Below, piece by piece: positions 23,558 to 31,375 of a DNA stretch of 32,923 nucleotides. The notes below the pieces were generated by a model. That model searched no databases. It was not told the DNA's origin and saw only the letters and a list, made by a program, of their open reading frames with translations. Positions within the stretch are counted from its first letter, which is position 1, and every line of letters begins with the position of its first letter. The stretch comes from Beijerinckiaceae bacterium. GTDB lineage: Bacteria > Bacteroidota > Bacteroidia > Chitinophagales > Chitinophagaceae. The translations under genes were made by a program, and so were the position numbers. The DNA is taken from the NCBI GenBank assembly GCA_903970475.1, contig CAJCIQ010000238.1, forward strand, positions 1 through 32,923. The letters are read 5' to 3'.

Positions 23558-26047
23558 ATGCATAGATCTTTTCGGCATTTGGTATTCATGGGCTTTTGTG
23601 GAATCTCATTGACTACAGCGGCCCAGCAGGTGCCCGGCCCTGGTAACCAGACCACCACTGGCAACCATCGCGTCTCTGGCAGCAACGGCAACCGGCGCGT
23701 CTCCGGCGCGCTTCGCGGCTCGGAAGCGCCTCCATATAAAAATGCGGCGCTGCCGATTAACCGTCGCGTCGCCGACTTGCTTAGTCGAATGACCGTGGAA
23801 GAAAAGATCCGTCAATTGGACATGTTCTGGGGCCGGGAAGTGGCCGATATGGACGGGCACGAATCAAAATCTAATGGATACGATGCAGGTAAGGTCAACC
23901 AATCCATAGGCACCCATGGTATAGGTTCCATTCATGACTTCTATCCCTTAAGTGCGGCCTTGACCAATCAGATACAACATTACGCCATTACGCAAACCCG
24001 TTTGGGCATACCCATACTCTTTATAGAAGAAGGGTTGCATGGTTATTCCGGTAAGGGCAGCACCGAGTTTCCCATCCCCCTTCAACTGGCCAGCGCCTGG
24101 GATACCGCCCTGGTGCGTCAGGTAGGTAGGGTGATCGGAACCGAAACCAGGGCTCATGGTGTAGATATGATCCTTGGCCCCGTATTGTGTCTGGCCAGGG
24201 ACCCCCGTTGGGGGAGGGCAGAGGAGACCTATGGAGAAGATCCTTTCCTGGATGCCGCTAGTGGAGTGGCCATGGTTGAAGGCTTGCAGGCCGGAGACGT
24301 TTCCAGGCCAGATGCGGTGATTTCAGAACCCAAACACTTTGCCACGCATGGTATCCCCGAAGGAGGAAGCAATACTTCTCCGGTCAATATAGGGGAAAGG
24401 GAGAATCGTACGGACTTCTTATATCCATTCCAAAAAGCAGTGGAAGCGGGTGGCGCCTTGGGTATCATGGCCGCCTACAGTGAAATAGATGGGATACCCT
24501 GTGTGGACAATCAATGGGTATTGACCGATGTGCTCCGCAAAGAATGGGGATTCCAAGGATTTATTTTGAGTGACCTGGGCGCCATCAAGATGACCCTGAC
24601 AGATCATGGGGTGGCCAGGGATACCGCCGACGCCTTGGCTCAGGCCATTCATGCAGGGCTCGACATGCAGTTTTATGATTTCGGCCATGAGACCCTGGTG
24701 ACGGCCGTTAAAGAGGCTTTGGCCCGCAAACAGTTGTCCATGGCGGACCTGGATAGGGCTACCGGAGACGTACTACGTGTTAAATATAAGTTGGGCTTGT
24801 TTGATCATCCTTATACGGATACCACTTTGGTGGATAGGGTATTTCATACGCAGGCTAGCCAGGACCTAGCTTTAAAAGCGGCTGCTGAAGGCATCGTGCT
24901 CTTAAAAAACGATGGGGCCGTGTTGCCCCTGGATGCCTCCAAACAATCCATTGCCGTCATTGGCCCCCTGGCTAAAAGCACCTATGTAGGCGGTTATTCC
25001 AACCCTTCTGCCGAGGGTATTTCCATTTGGGATGCGCTGTGCCAGCGGTTGGGCGCGTCGGCGCAATCGGGTCAAGGGCAGGCATCAGGCGTATCGGCGC
25101 AATCGGGCCAAGGGCCGCGATTGGCTTACGAAAAAGGCTACGACCCTGGTGAAGAAGGTTCTTTCCAGGATGCCCTCATCCCTGATTCAGTTAGGGCCAC
25201 TCCCGCTTATAAAACAGCTCAGGCCCAAAATGCGGATAGCGCTACAGCCTTGGTACAACGAGCTGTTGCACTGCTTAATAATTCTGACGTCGGTGTGGTC
25301 GTGTTGGGGGAAGAGCCACGCGAGGTTGGAGAAGGCAAAGACCGGACAGAACTCAACCTAAGCCCCGAGGCGCTTGCATTAATCCAGGCCTTACAGGCCA
25401 CCGGTAAACCTATAGCTGTGGTACTCTTTAATGGAAGGCCCCTTAGTGTCAATTGGGTTGCCAAACACATACCCGCCATAGTCGAATCCTGGTTCGGCGG
25501 TGAAAAAGGAGGACTGGCCATCGCTGATGTACTATTAGGCCGCACTAATCCATCCGGAAAGCTGCCCATGACATTTCCCCGTTCTGTGGGTCAATTACCT
25601 TTTTATTATGACCATAAACCCAGTTCCTGGCATCGGTATGTGGATGAACAATCCAGCCCTTTGTTTCCTTTTGGTACGGGACTAAGCTATACGACATTCT
25701 CTTATTCAGAACTGTCCTTTTCTGCCGACTCCATTGAGGTTAATGGCGCCGTAGATGTGGCCGTGACCATCACCAATACGGGGACCCGCGAAGGGGCAGA
25801 AGTAGCCCAGTGTTATATACGCGATGTATATTCAAGCGTAACCACCCCCGTCAAAGCCCTGAAAGGATTTGCCAGGGTGGAACTAGACCCTGGCCAAAGC
25901 CAGACGGTTCACTTTCGTTTAGGGTCCGAAGCCTTAGCCGTCTGGAACCGCCAGATGAAACACGTGGTGGAACCCGGTGAGTTTAAGGTCATGGTGGGAA
26001 GCGCTTCAGAAGACATCAGGGCGGAGAAAAGCTTTTGGGTGAAGTAG
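23558..26047 (+). CDS. GH3 beta-glycosidase with repeat-containing inserts
   Basis: An 829-aa secreted GH3 enzyme. I choose ATG 23558 because it directly precedes the signal peptide (HRSFRHLVFMGFCGISLTTA); the frame is open back to TTG 23522, inside the previous gene. Domains: GH3 N-terminal barrel with nucleophile Asp339 in ILSDLGAIK, GH3 C-terminal alpha/beta sandwich with VVVLGEEPREVGEGKDRTEL (probable acid/base region), and a fibronectin-III-like C-terminal domain. The family removes beta-glucose, beta-xylose or related units; this substrate is not evident. Two GC-rich tandem repeats interrupt the normal pattern, one after the signal peptide and one in the linker before the C-terminal domain. 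It closes the S3 operon and converges on the S53 gene with a 10-nt gap. Confidence 0.93.
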   Translation: MHRSFRHLVFMGFCGISLTTAAQQVPGPGNQTTTGNHRVSGSNGNRRVSGALRGSEAPPYKNAALPINRRVADLLSRMTVEEKIRQLDMFWGREVADMDGHESKSNGYDAGKVNQSIGTHGIGSIHDFYPLSAALTNQIQHYAITQTRLGIPILFIEEGLHGYSGKGSTEFPIPLQLASAWDTALVRQVGRVIGTETRAHGVDMILGPVLCLARDPRWGRAEETYGEDPFLDAASGVAMVEGLQAGDVSRPDAVISEPKHFATHGIPEGGSNTSPVNIGERENRTDFLYPFQKAVEAGGALGIMAAYSEIDGIPCVDNQWVLTDVLRKEWGFQGFILSDLGAIKMTLTDHGVARDTADALAQAIHAGLDMQFYDFGHETLVTAVKEALARKQLSMADLDRATGDVLRVKYKLGLFDHPYTDTTLVDRVFHTQASQDLALKAAAEGIVLLKNDGAVLPLDASKQSIAVIGPLAKSTYVGGYSNPSAEGISIWDALCQRLGASAQSGQGQASGVSAQSGQGPRLAYEKGYDPGEEGSFQDALIPDSVRATPAYKTAQAQNADSATALVQRAVALLNNSDVGVVVLGEEPREVGEGKDRTELNLSPEALALIQALQATGKPIAVVLFNGRPLSVNWVAKHIPAIVESWFGGEKGGLAIADVLLGRTNPSGKLPMTFPRSVGQLPFYYDHKPSSWHRYVDEQSSPLFPFGTGLSYTTFSYSELSFSADSIEVNGAVDVAVTITNTGTREGAEVAQCYIRDVYSSVTTPVKALKGFARVELDPGQSQTVHFRLGSEALAVWNRQMKHVVEPGEFKVMVGSASEDIRAEKSFWVK
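23660..23713. repeat. In-frame 27-bp tandem repeat, two units, GH3 N-terminus
   Basis: Units 23660-23686 and 23687-23713 both begin GGCAACC and contain CGCGTCTCYGGC. They encode GNHRVSGSN and GNRRVSGAL. The segment lies between the signal peptide and the first conserved GH3 helix, where length variation would be tolerated. Confidence 0.85.
25052..25123. repeat. In-frame 36-bp tandem repeat, two units, GH3 linker
   Basis: Units 25052-25087 and 25088-25123 encode GASAQSGQGQAS and GVSAQSGQGPRL. The shared core TCGGCGCAATCGGG is identical in both. It sits between WDALCQRL and the conserved LAYEKGYD of the GH3 C-terminal domain, an insertion in a surface loop. Confidence 0.9.
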
Positions 26048-26057
26048 GCTCCGGGGC

Positions 26058-29003
26058 TCACTTCTGGGGACCGGCCCCTACATGGATATATACGTAGAAA
26101 TCTATAGTTCTAGCCTTTCTTGTCGTGGTTTCCGGATACTGGGTAGATAGCTTCATGACGATCATATCCCCTGTTTTAGCATAGGCCGGAATATCACCGC
26201 TTATCGTAAGGGATGAATGCGCATCCCCAACAGGAATGACCCTCCAATAGTTTAGATCTGTTTTTTCTACCCAACCTCCACCTGTCATCCCGAGATCCAT
26301 GCCAAGGTCAATGTTCTGGAAATTTTTATTGATCTGAGGTAGTAAGTACAAAGGGAATTTATTTTCCACGCCAACCGATTTTAGAACATCCGTTATTTCT
26401 GAAACGCTGGCCAATTGTTTCCAATTACAAGGAATATGGGTAGATTGGATTTGCACGATTAGCGGTTTGCCAGTGTATTCTTTATCAAGACTAAAAGGTA
26501 AGGAGTAGCTGAAGCGCCAGGGAAACTGAGGAATATAAAATGAGTCTGTGTTTCTGAATGCAGCACAACTGTGTGACCCCTCCTGGCCCGGATCTGGAAT
26601 TTCCGTGCTATCCAATGCCTGGGTCATACAACCCGTCGTTGGACTGAATATGCTGACTGCTACGCCTAGATGATGGAAGTCCGGTGCACTGACCAACGGG
26701 GCCGATGCGTAAACGGTTATCGAACTGGAGGCGGGAATGGTAAGGATCTGAGGCGTTCCAATCATATATCCATCCTTGGCCTCCCCATTTGGTAAGCCCC
26801 AGAAACGAATCTCTATATTACTGGCGAGAATGGGGGAGTCATTATTCACTACGGCCCCAAGCCCATAAGCAATACCTGGCTTTAGCTGCGTATCCGAACC
26901 GCCGACGGCAAAGGTTCCAATAGGAACGGGTTGATTGGCGGGGGAAGAATCGGGGTCAATGATCAGGAGACTGGGACTCTGGTAACCACCTAATACGTAT
27001 ACATCGGGCTGAGTCATCATTTTAAGGTAGGTCAGCAAGGTATTTCCATTTGGACTGCCTAAACCGGTGCAAGCATCCCATCCTGCATTGGCCGGATAAC
27101 CGTAAATCCCAGCATAACCATTATTGGCAGGACAATCGGCTAGGTAAGAAATGTCGGGATCCCTCCAGAGCGGATTTATGGGGTTAAAACAAGCATTTCC
27201 CAACCCATAGAAGATAGGATTGATGAATCCCAGATTAACGCCCAAATTGGAATTAAGGATAGCTATCAGGGAGGCCCAGAGCGGAGTGGAGGAGCTGGTG
27301 CCGTTGGCCACAAAAGGTTGACCGCCTACGAAAATGGGATAACCACTTTCCGGGCTGGCATTTGCGGCTACATCTGGTACCCCACGACCTGTTTCATTAA
27401 ATCCTGAGCTTAGGTCGTGGGTAAAATTTATGTTCTCCGGTATTTCTGCAAATTGCTGGTAAGAGGGGACAGGAAAATAATCGCTTATGCCTCCTCCGGT
27501 CGCGCCTGTATCATTCCAAACGTATTCAATCCACTTTGGCCTTTCTCTTGGATACAAAGGCTGGTATTTACCCATAGTCGTGCCTCCAACAGAAAGTATC
27601 CAGGGATCACTTGCCGGAAAACTCACGTGGGCAAAATGATCATCCATTTGACTATTTGAGCCATAGTCACCCGTTGCTGCACATACCGTAATTCCATGTA
27701 TGGCAGCGTCCTGAAATATCATGTCCAGGGCAGTAATCGTGCCTGAAGTGACGCCGGTATTCCACTGGTCATTACTATAGTAAAGTGCACTGGTATCGTC
27801 TCCAATGGCTAACATCCAACTCGTTGTTAATATAGAAGGGGGAGGCATCCATAGGGGTAAATCAAAATCACTAGGCTGTATCGCCCTGCCAATCAGATCT
27901 ATCCACCCCCATTCTGTATTGTCTGAATAATAAACGGCAATATTGGCTCCCCCGGAGGCGCTAGCTGCTATGCAGATATCCTGGGTGGTCTCATAATCCA
28001 GATTGAAATAAACCATGGTACCGGCGGGAATGGTCTCTTCAAAGTCGTCCTCATAATAGATCACCACAGTGATGGTTGTTTGGGAATTGATTTCTGTTAT
28101 AGCAAATGGGTAGGTATTTACACCTACGGATAAAATTCCCATGGACCCAACGAAAAAGGCAATGTTGTTTGTAGAAGCGAATGTCAATGTATTGCTTCCT
28201 GAAGGGGTGGGAGCAGCCGTCGGTACAGCAAAGGAAGTGTTCTGCGTATAGTCAATGCTTACGGAATAAATATTGGCCGGCGTGGTAAGTCCAAGGGAAT
28301 TGAAGTACAGATCCAGATCGCTGCGAAGGTAGCCTCCGTTTTCACCAAAAGGGGCAATGATCCCAATGGTCTGTTGCTGAATGGATGGACCAGGACTGGG
28401 GAAATTGTACAATTGCTTTATTTGGTTAATCGATATGGGGTTGAAATTAAAATCGTCCGCAGGCAGTCCGGCACGTCGGCCCACCTTCCGGTTATCCAGT
28501 CCAAAAACACCGATGATCAAAGGAACCAGTTCGCTGGGTACGTGTATAAAACCTTCCATTCCCCTGTGCGTGGCTTTGAAGGGAAAAGTTTGTTTTTTAA
28601 ATGTTTTTGTTAGGGTGTATTCATATGTGTGTAACCTCACTGCAAAAGCGTTGCTCATTTGAGTCACCGTTCCGGATGCTTTGATGCTTCTTCTTCCGGC
28701 ATGCGTTTCAACTATAGTCAGACCCGCATTTTCCAGGAACTGGACGATCCTTTTGATCTCATTGGGATGGGCCCCGTATTCATCGGCGAATACCTCCGGA
28801 CTGAGGACGTTTCGTTTTCCCGGAGGTGTTTTTGCATAGTGGTCGAAGTCTGGGATGGCTGGCCCATCGGTGCGTCGTCTTAAAATGAGGATAACCTGAA
28901 AAGTTTCCGACTCATCGGCTGGCCCGATTATTTTAGCGCCTTTTATGGGATGGCGCTCACTGCCAGGTAGTTCAATATAGTCCTGAGGTAGCGTATGGGG
29001 CAT
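26058..29003 (-). CDS. S53 family (sedolisin/kumamolisin-like) serine-carboxyl peptidase
   Basis: A 981-aa peptidase of a family active at acid pH. The N-terminal about 165 residues are a pro-kumamolisin activation domain (FADEYGAHPNEIKRIVQFLE to GVFGLDNR). Catalytic Glu338 and Asp342 are in YETTQDICIA, the oxyanion Asp446 in CAATGDYGSN, and Ser570 in NGTSSSTPLWA; the calcium-site region follows near NNGYAGIYGYP and GWDACTGLGSPNG. Two things are odd. About 80 residues are inserted between the early DLYFNSLGL and the catalytic Glu. About 280 C-terminal residues form a beta-rich extension that I do not recognise. No signal peptide is visible, so export is unexplained. It has its own upstream promoter. 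Confidence 0.93.
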   Translation of the reverse strand: MPHTLPQDYIELPGSERHPIKGAKIIGPADESETFQVILILRRRTDGPAIPDFDHYAKTPPGKRNVLSPEVFADEYGAHPNEIKRIVQFLENAGLTIVETHAGRRSIKASGTVTQMSNAFAVRLHTYEYTLTKTFKKQTFPFKATHRGMEGFIHVPSELVPLIIGVFGLDNRKVGRRAGLPADDFNFNPISINQIKQLYNFPSPGPSIQQQTIGIIAPFGENGGYLRSDLDLYFNSLGLTTPANIYSVSIDYTQNTSFAVPTAAPTPSGSNTLTFASTNNIAFFVGSMGILSVGVNTYPFAITEINSQTTITVVIYYEDDFEETIPAGTMVYFNLDYETTQDICIAASASGGANIAVYYSDNTEWGWIDLIGRAIQPSDFDLPLWMPPPSILTTSWMLAIGDDTSALYYSNDQWNTGVTSGTITALDMIFQDAAIHGITVCAATGDYGSNSQMDDHFAHVSFPASDPWILSVGGTTMGKYQPLYPRERPKWIEYVWNDTGATGGGISDYFPVPSYQQFAEIPENINFTHDLSSGFNETGRGVPDVAANASPESGYPIFVGGQPFVANGTSSSTPLWASLIAILNSNLGVNLGFINPIFYGLGNACFNPINPLWRDPDISYLADCPANNGYAGIYGYPANAGWDACTGLGSPNGNTLLTYLKMMTQPDVYVLGGYQSPSLLIIDPDSSPANQPVPIGTFAVGGSDTQLKPGIAYGLGAVVNNDSPILASNIEIRFWGLPNGEAKDGYMIGTPQILTIPASSSITVYASAPLVSAPDFHHLGVAVSIFSPTTGCMTQALDSTEIPDPGQEGSHSCAAFRNTDSFYIPQFPWRFSYSLPFSLDKEYTGKPLIVQIQSTHIPCNWKQLASVSEITDVLKSVGVENKFPLYLLPQINKNFQNIDLGMDLGMTGGGWVEKTDLNYWRVIPVGDAHSSLTISGDIPAYAKTGDMIVMKLSTQYPETTTRKARTIDFYVYIHVGAGPQK

Positions 29004-29033
29004 AACAAACTAGGTTTAGGATGGCTAGCGCTA

Positions 29034-29064
29034 CAAAAGGTACGCAATAGCCATTCCTGCACAA
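29034..29064 (-). promoter_or_regulatory. Candidate Bacteroidota promoter of the S53 gene
   Basis: On the minus strand TTG (29064-29062) is followed by exactly 19 nt and then TACCTTTTG (29042-29034), close to the consensus TTG-N19-TAnnTTTG. It lies 30 nt upstream of the S53 start codon. Confidence 0.5.
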
Positions 29065-29121
29065 GGAGGGTTACACCTGTTCGCATAGGTAGAAATACCT
29101 AAAATCAGTCCATTTGAAGGA

Positions 29122-29151
29122 AGGCTGGCTCAAACCCTGTTGAGCCAGCCT
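29122..29151 (-). terminator. Intrinsic-type terminator after the G1-like peptidase genes
   Basis: AGGCTGGCTCAA (29122-29133) and TTGAGCCAGCCT (29140-29151) form a perfect 12-bp stem with a 6-nt loop. It begins 9 nt downstream of the stop of the minus-strand gene at 29161-30153 and is followed on that strand by TTCCTTC. It is the strongest hairpin in the window and isolates the lipoprotein pair from the S53 gene. Confidence 0.85.
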
Positions 29152-29160
29152 AAAGGGTGA

Positions 29161-30153
29161 TTATTGGAAATAAAAATCCACAATGGAGTTCGTGGTTCCA
29201 TTATTCTGAATGACCGTATTTTTTCCAGATGGGGTAGCGATGGCTCCATCGCTGGTCTGTACCCAGGTAATGGGCTGATTGGTCGTCCCACTACCCACAT
29301 ATTGCAGGTTCATATCTTGCATGGCCACGTACTGATTGGGGGGGAAATAAATGTAGTTATTTACATAAGCTTCCCAGCACTCAATGACCTGGTTGGCCGG
29401 CTCGGGATAGGACTGCGTGTAATTGATAGAGGGATATCCGGCAAAGGTTATATTGTATTTGTATTTACCGTTTTTAGCCGAAGCCTGCGTCATCACGCCT
29501 GTAACGGTGGTGCCGGTAGCCACCTGAATGTAATTGGAATGGAAATAATTCCCGTTGGCATAACCCCAGTTTTGAATAAACCAAAACTGACCGTTACCGT
29601 CATTCCAGCCGAGTACAGGCTGCATGAATGTATTGCCGTCCTGATTGTCGGCTCCATTCCACAAGAACAAGGTAGAATCAGCGCCGGCCACGGGGGCTGA
29701 AGGAACAATCCAGGAGGTGGAAAAGGAGTTAATGTCCTCGCCTGATGGAAGATTCCCATACACGTAATAACCATTGCCTACGGTACCACCCCCGCCGGCG
29801 GGCACGATACTTTCGGTGGACAGGTGTTGGGTGGACGATGTCGTGAAGGGGTTATTCCTTACACCTGGCGCAGGCGTAGCCGCACCGTAATCTTCCATTT
29901 CCGCTCCGGTGGATGAATTGATTTTTTTAAGATTTCCGTTAATGACCGTAATCTCCGTACCACTTTCTACCAGGTGCACCTTGGAAGAAAGCACCCTGCC
30001 AAAAGGAGTAGATACGTATGCAGAAGTTTGATTGACATCATTGGTGGTGGATGCCTTTGGTGTCAACGCGCTTTGTTTCTGACAACCGGAAAAAATGCCC
30101 ATCGATAATATTCCTGCGGAATAAATGACCAGCAAATGTTTTTGTTTCAACAT
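29161..30153 (-). CDS. G1 (eqolisin)-like glutamic peptidase lipoprotein, copy 1
   Basis: A 330-aa lipoprotein (lipobox FSGC, Cys24). The first about 100 residues contain TPFGRVLSSKVHLVESGTEI and a KINS...DYGA segment shared with its neighbour. The C-terminal about 200 residues look like the eqolisin beta-sandwich: SFSTSWIVPS, LFLWNGAD, NTFMQPVLGW (Gln178) and ECWEAYVN (Glu261). Gln178 and Glu261 are 83 residues apart, the same distance as Gln53 and Glu136 of scytalidoglutamic peptidase. Eqolisins are acid endopeptidases best known from fungi. The assignment rests on motif pattern, not a search; a carbohydrate-binding beta-sandwich is the alternative. It lies 31 nt downstream of copy 2 in one operon. 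Confidence 0.6.
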   Translation of the reverse strand: MLKQKHLLVIYSAGILSMGIFSGCQKQSALTPKASTTNDVNQTSAYVSTPFGRVLSSKVHLVESGTEITVINGNLKKINSSTGAEMEDYGAATPAPGVRNNPFTTSSTQHLSTESIVPAGGGGTVGNGYYVYGNLPSGEDINSFSTSWIVPSAPVAGADSTLFLWNGADNQDGNTFMQPVLGWNDGNGQFWFIQNWGYANGNYFHSNYIQVATGTTVTGVMTQASAKNGKYKYNITFAGYPSINYTQSYPEPANQVIECWEAYVNNYIYFPPNQYVAMQDMNLQYVGSGTTNQPITWVQTSDGAIATPSGKNTVIQNNGTTNSIVDFYFQ

Positions 30154-30184
30154 GATATTGTTTTTAGATGAATAATTTAATGGC

Positions 30185-31150
30185 TTATTGGAAGTAGAAA
30201 TTCACGTAGTTGCTGGTCGTATTGTTGTCAAACACCAACGTGTTCAAACCAGAAGGGGTATAGGCCGCGCCATCGCTGTCAATCGTCCAGTCAATGGCTT
30301 GGTTGCCACTTTGGCCTTTCAGGATCAACACATTCGTGCCCATGGTCACGTCGTTGCTGTTGGGCCAATAGATGTAATTACTGTTATAGGTTTCAAAGCA
30401 TTCATAAAGGGTGTTGGCCGGCTCCTTATAGGTTTCGGTATAAGTGGCAGAAGGATATCCGGTGAATGCGATGGAATAGGTGTAAGAATTGGTTTTGGAT
30501 TTGGTCAGGGTCATCACACCAGTAAGGGTGGTGCCCGGATTTACGTCAATGGCAGTGCCATGGAAGTAATTGTTGTTCAAGGCTCCCCAGTTAGCAATGT
30601 CGTAGCGGGCTCCGTTGATATTACCCCATTCCAGTACAGGTTGCATAAACGTGTTACCATCTCCGCTTTCCATGCCATTCCAGATAAAATAGGTCTGGTA
30701 GCTGGGCGTATCGACGTTGGTTGGATTATTGGGCACTGTCCAGGTAGTAGAGAAAGAACTTACCGTGGTACCTGAAGGAATGGTGTAATAGGTAAGGTAA
30801 CCATTACCTACAGGCTCGCTGGGCGTTAGATTGGGTTGATTGGTTTTTAGACCCTGAATTGGTCGGGCATGCAATTGAGCCTTCATGTTAGGATCGAAGG
30901 CGCCGTAATCTGCTACCACCGCTTTGCTTTGGGAGTTGATTTTGGTAATTCGCCCATTAAGCACCGTGATCTCAGTGCCTGGTTCTACGAGGTGAACCTG
31001 GGAAGCAGGTACCTGACCAAAGGGCGTCATAACCATACCAGATTGGCTCTGCGTAGTGGCAGTAGTGCTGGTGCCTTTTTGGAGGCTGGATTTGCTACAG
31101 CCGGCAAGGATAATGGCTACAATCGAAATGTAGGAAAGGGTTTTTTTCAT
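30185..31150 (-). CDS. G1 (eqolisin)-like glutamic peptidase lipoprotein, copy 2
   Basis: A 321-aa lipoprotein (lipobox ILAGC, Cys18) and clear paralogue of the gene downstream. Shared blocks are TPFGQVPASQVHLVEPGTEI, a KINS...DYGA segment, SFSTTWTVPN, FIWNGMESGDGNTFMQPVLE, YFHGTAIDV, ECFETYNS and the end YVNFYFQ. The candidate catalytic Gln (in FMQPVL) and Glu (in ECFETY) are again 83 residues apart, which supports conserved spacing under duplication. Expected location is the outer membrane or cell surface. It is the first gene of the pair and is transcribed away from the AraC gene across a regulatory region with two distinct operator-like elements. Confidence 0.6.
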   Translation of the reverse strand: MKKTLSYISIVAIILAGCSKSSLQKGTSTTATTQSQSGMVMTPFGQVPASQVHLVEPGTEITVLNGRITKINSQSKAVVADYGAFDPNMKAQLHARPIQGLKTNQPNLTPSEPVGNGYLTYYTIPSGTTVSSFSTTWTVPNNPTNVDTPSYQTYFIWNGMESGDGNTFMQPVLEWGNINGARYDIANWGALNNNYFHGTAIDVNPGTTLTGVMTLTKSKTNSYTYSIAFTGYPSATYTETYKEPANTLYECFETYNSNYIYWPNSNDVTMGTNVLILKGQSGNQAIDWTIDSDGAAYTPSGLNTLVFDNNTTSNYVNFYFQ

Positions 31151-31205
31151 GTTTGAGCTATTTGCCCGAAAAGTATTTCAGGCGCTTTACTGACCTTAAA
31201 TCCTC

Positions 31206-31234
31206 ATTGTCCAACCTTAATCTGCAATTGTCCA
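31206..31234. promoter_or_regulatory. Direct repeat ATTGTCCA, 21-bp period (AraC-type operator candidate)
   Basis: ATTGTCCA is found at 31206-31213 and 31227-31234, exactly 21 bp (two helical turns) apart. AraC-family activators commonly bind paired direct half-sites with this spacing, and an AraC-family gene begins at 31376. The site lies 56-84 nt upstream of the minus-strand lipoprotein gene. Confidence 0.5.
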
Positions 31235-31252
31235 GTTGATAGGGGATAACTT

Positions 31253-31268
31253 GCGCAACCGGTTGCGC
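31253..31268. promoter_or_regulatory. 16-bp palindrome GCGCAACCGGTTGCGC (LacI-type operator candidate)
   Basis: This is a perfect 16-bp palindrome with central AACCGGTT, the core typical of LacI/GalR-family operators. It sits between the divergent AraC and G1-like peptidase genes. No LacI-family gene lies in the window, so the regulator would be encoded elsewhere. Confidence 0.55.
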
Positions 31269-31375
31269 TATGACAAAAGGAATCCTTAAGGTACATTTAT
31301 AGAGATGCTTGCCCGACATGGTGGCCTGCTCCGCGGGTATGCCTGTCTGGCGTCTGCCAGCCAAAACGTTCTTTA

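Noticed and set aside
26037-26080. Bidirectional terminator between the convergent GH3 and S53 genes
   Set aside because: Only a broken stem (GAAGT/ACTTC) and a 4-bp GGGG/CCCC stem are visible, both within coding ends; not strong enough to annotate.
29164-29700. 178-aa and similar plus-strand frames opposite the G1-like lipoproteins (also 30188-30775)
   Set aside because: Both are antisense shadows; the minus-strand genes have lipoboxes and mutually conserved protein sequence, the antisense frames do not.
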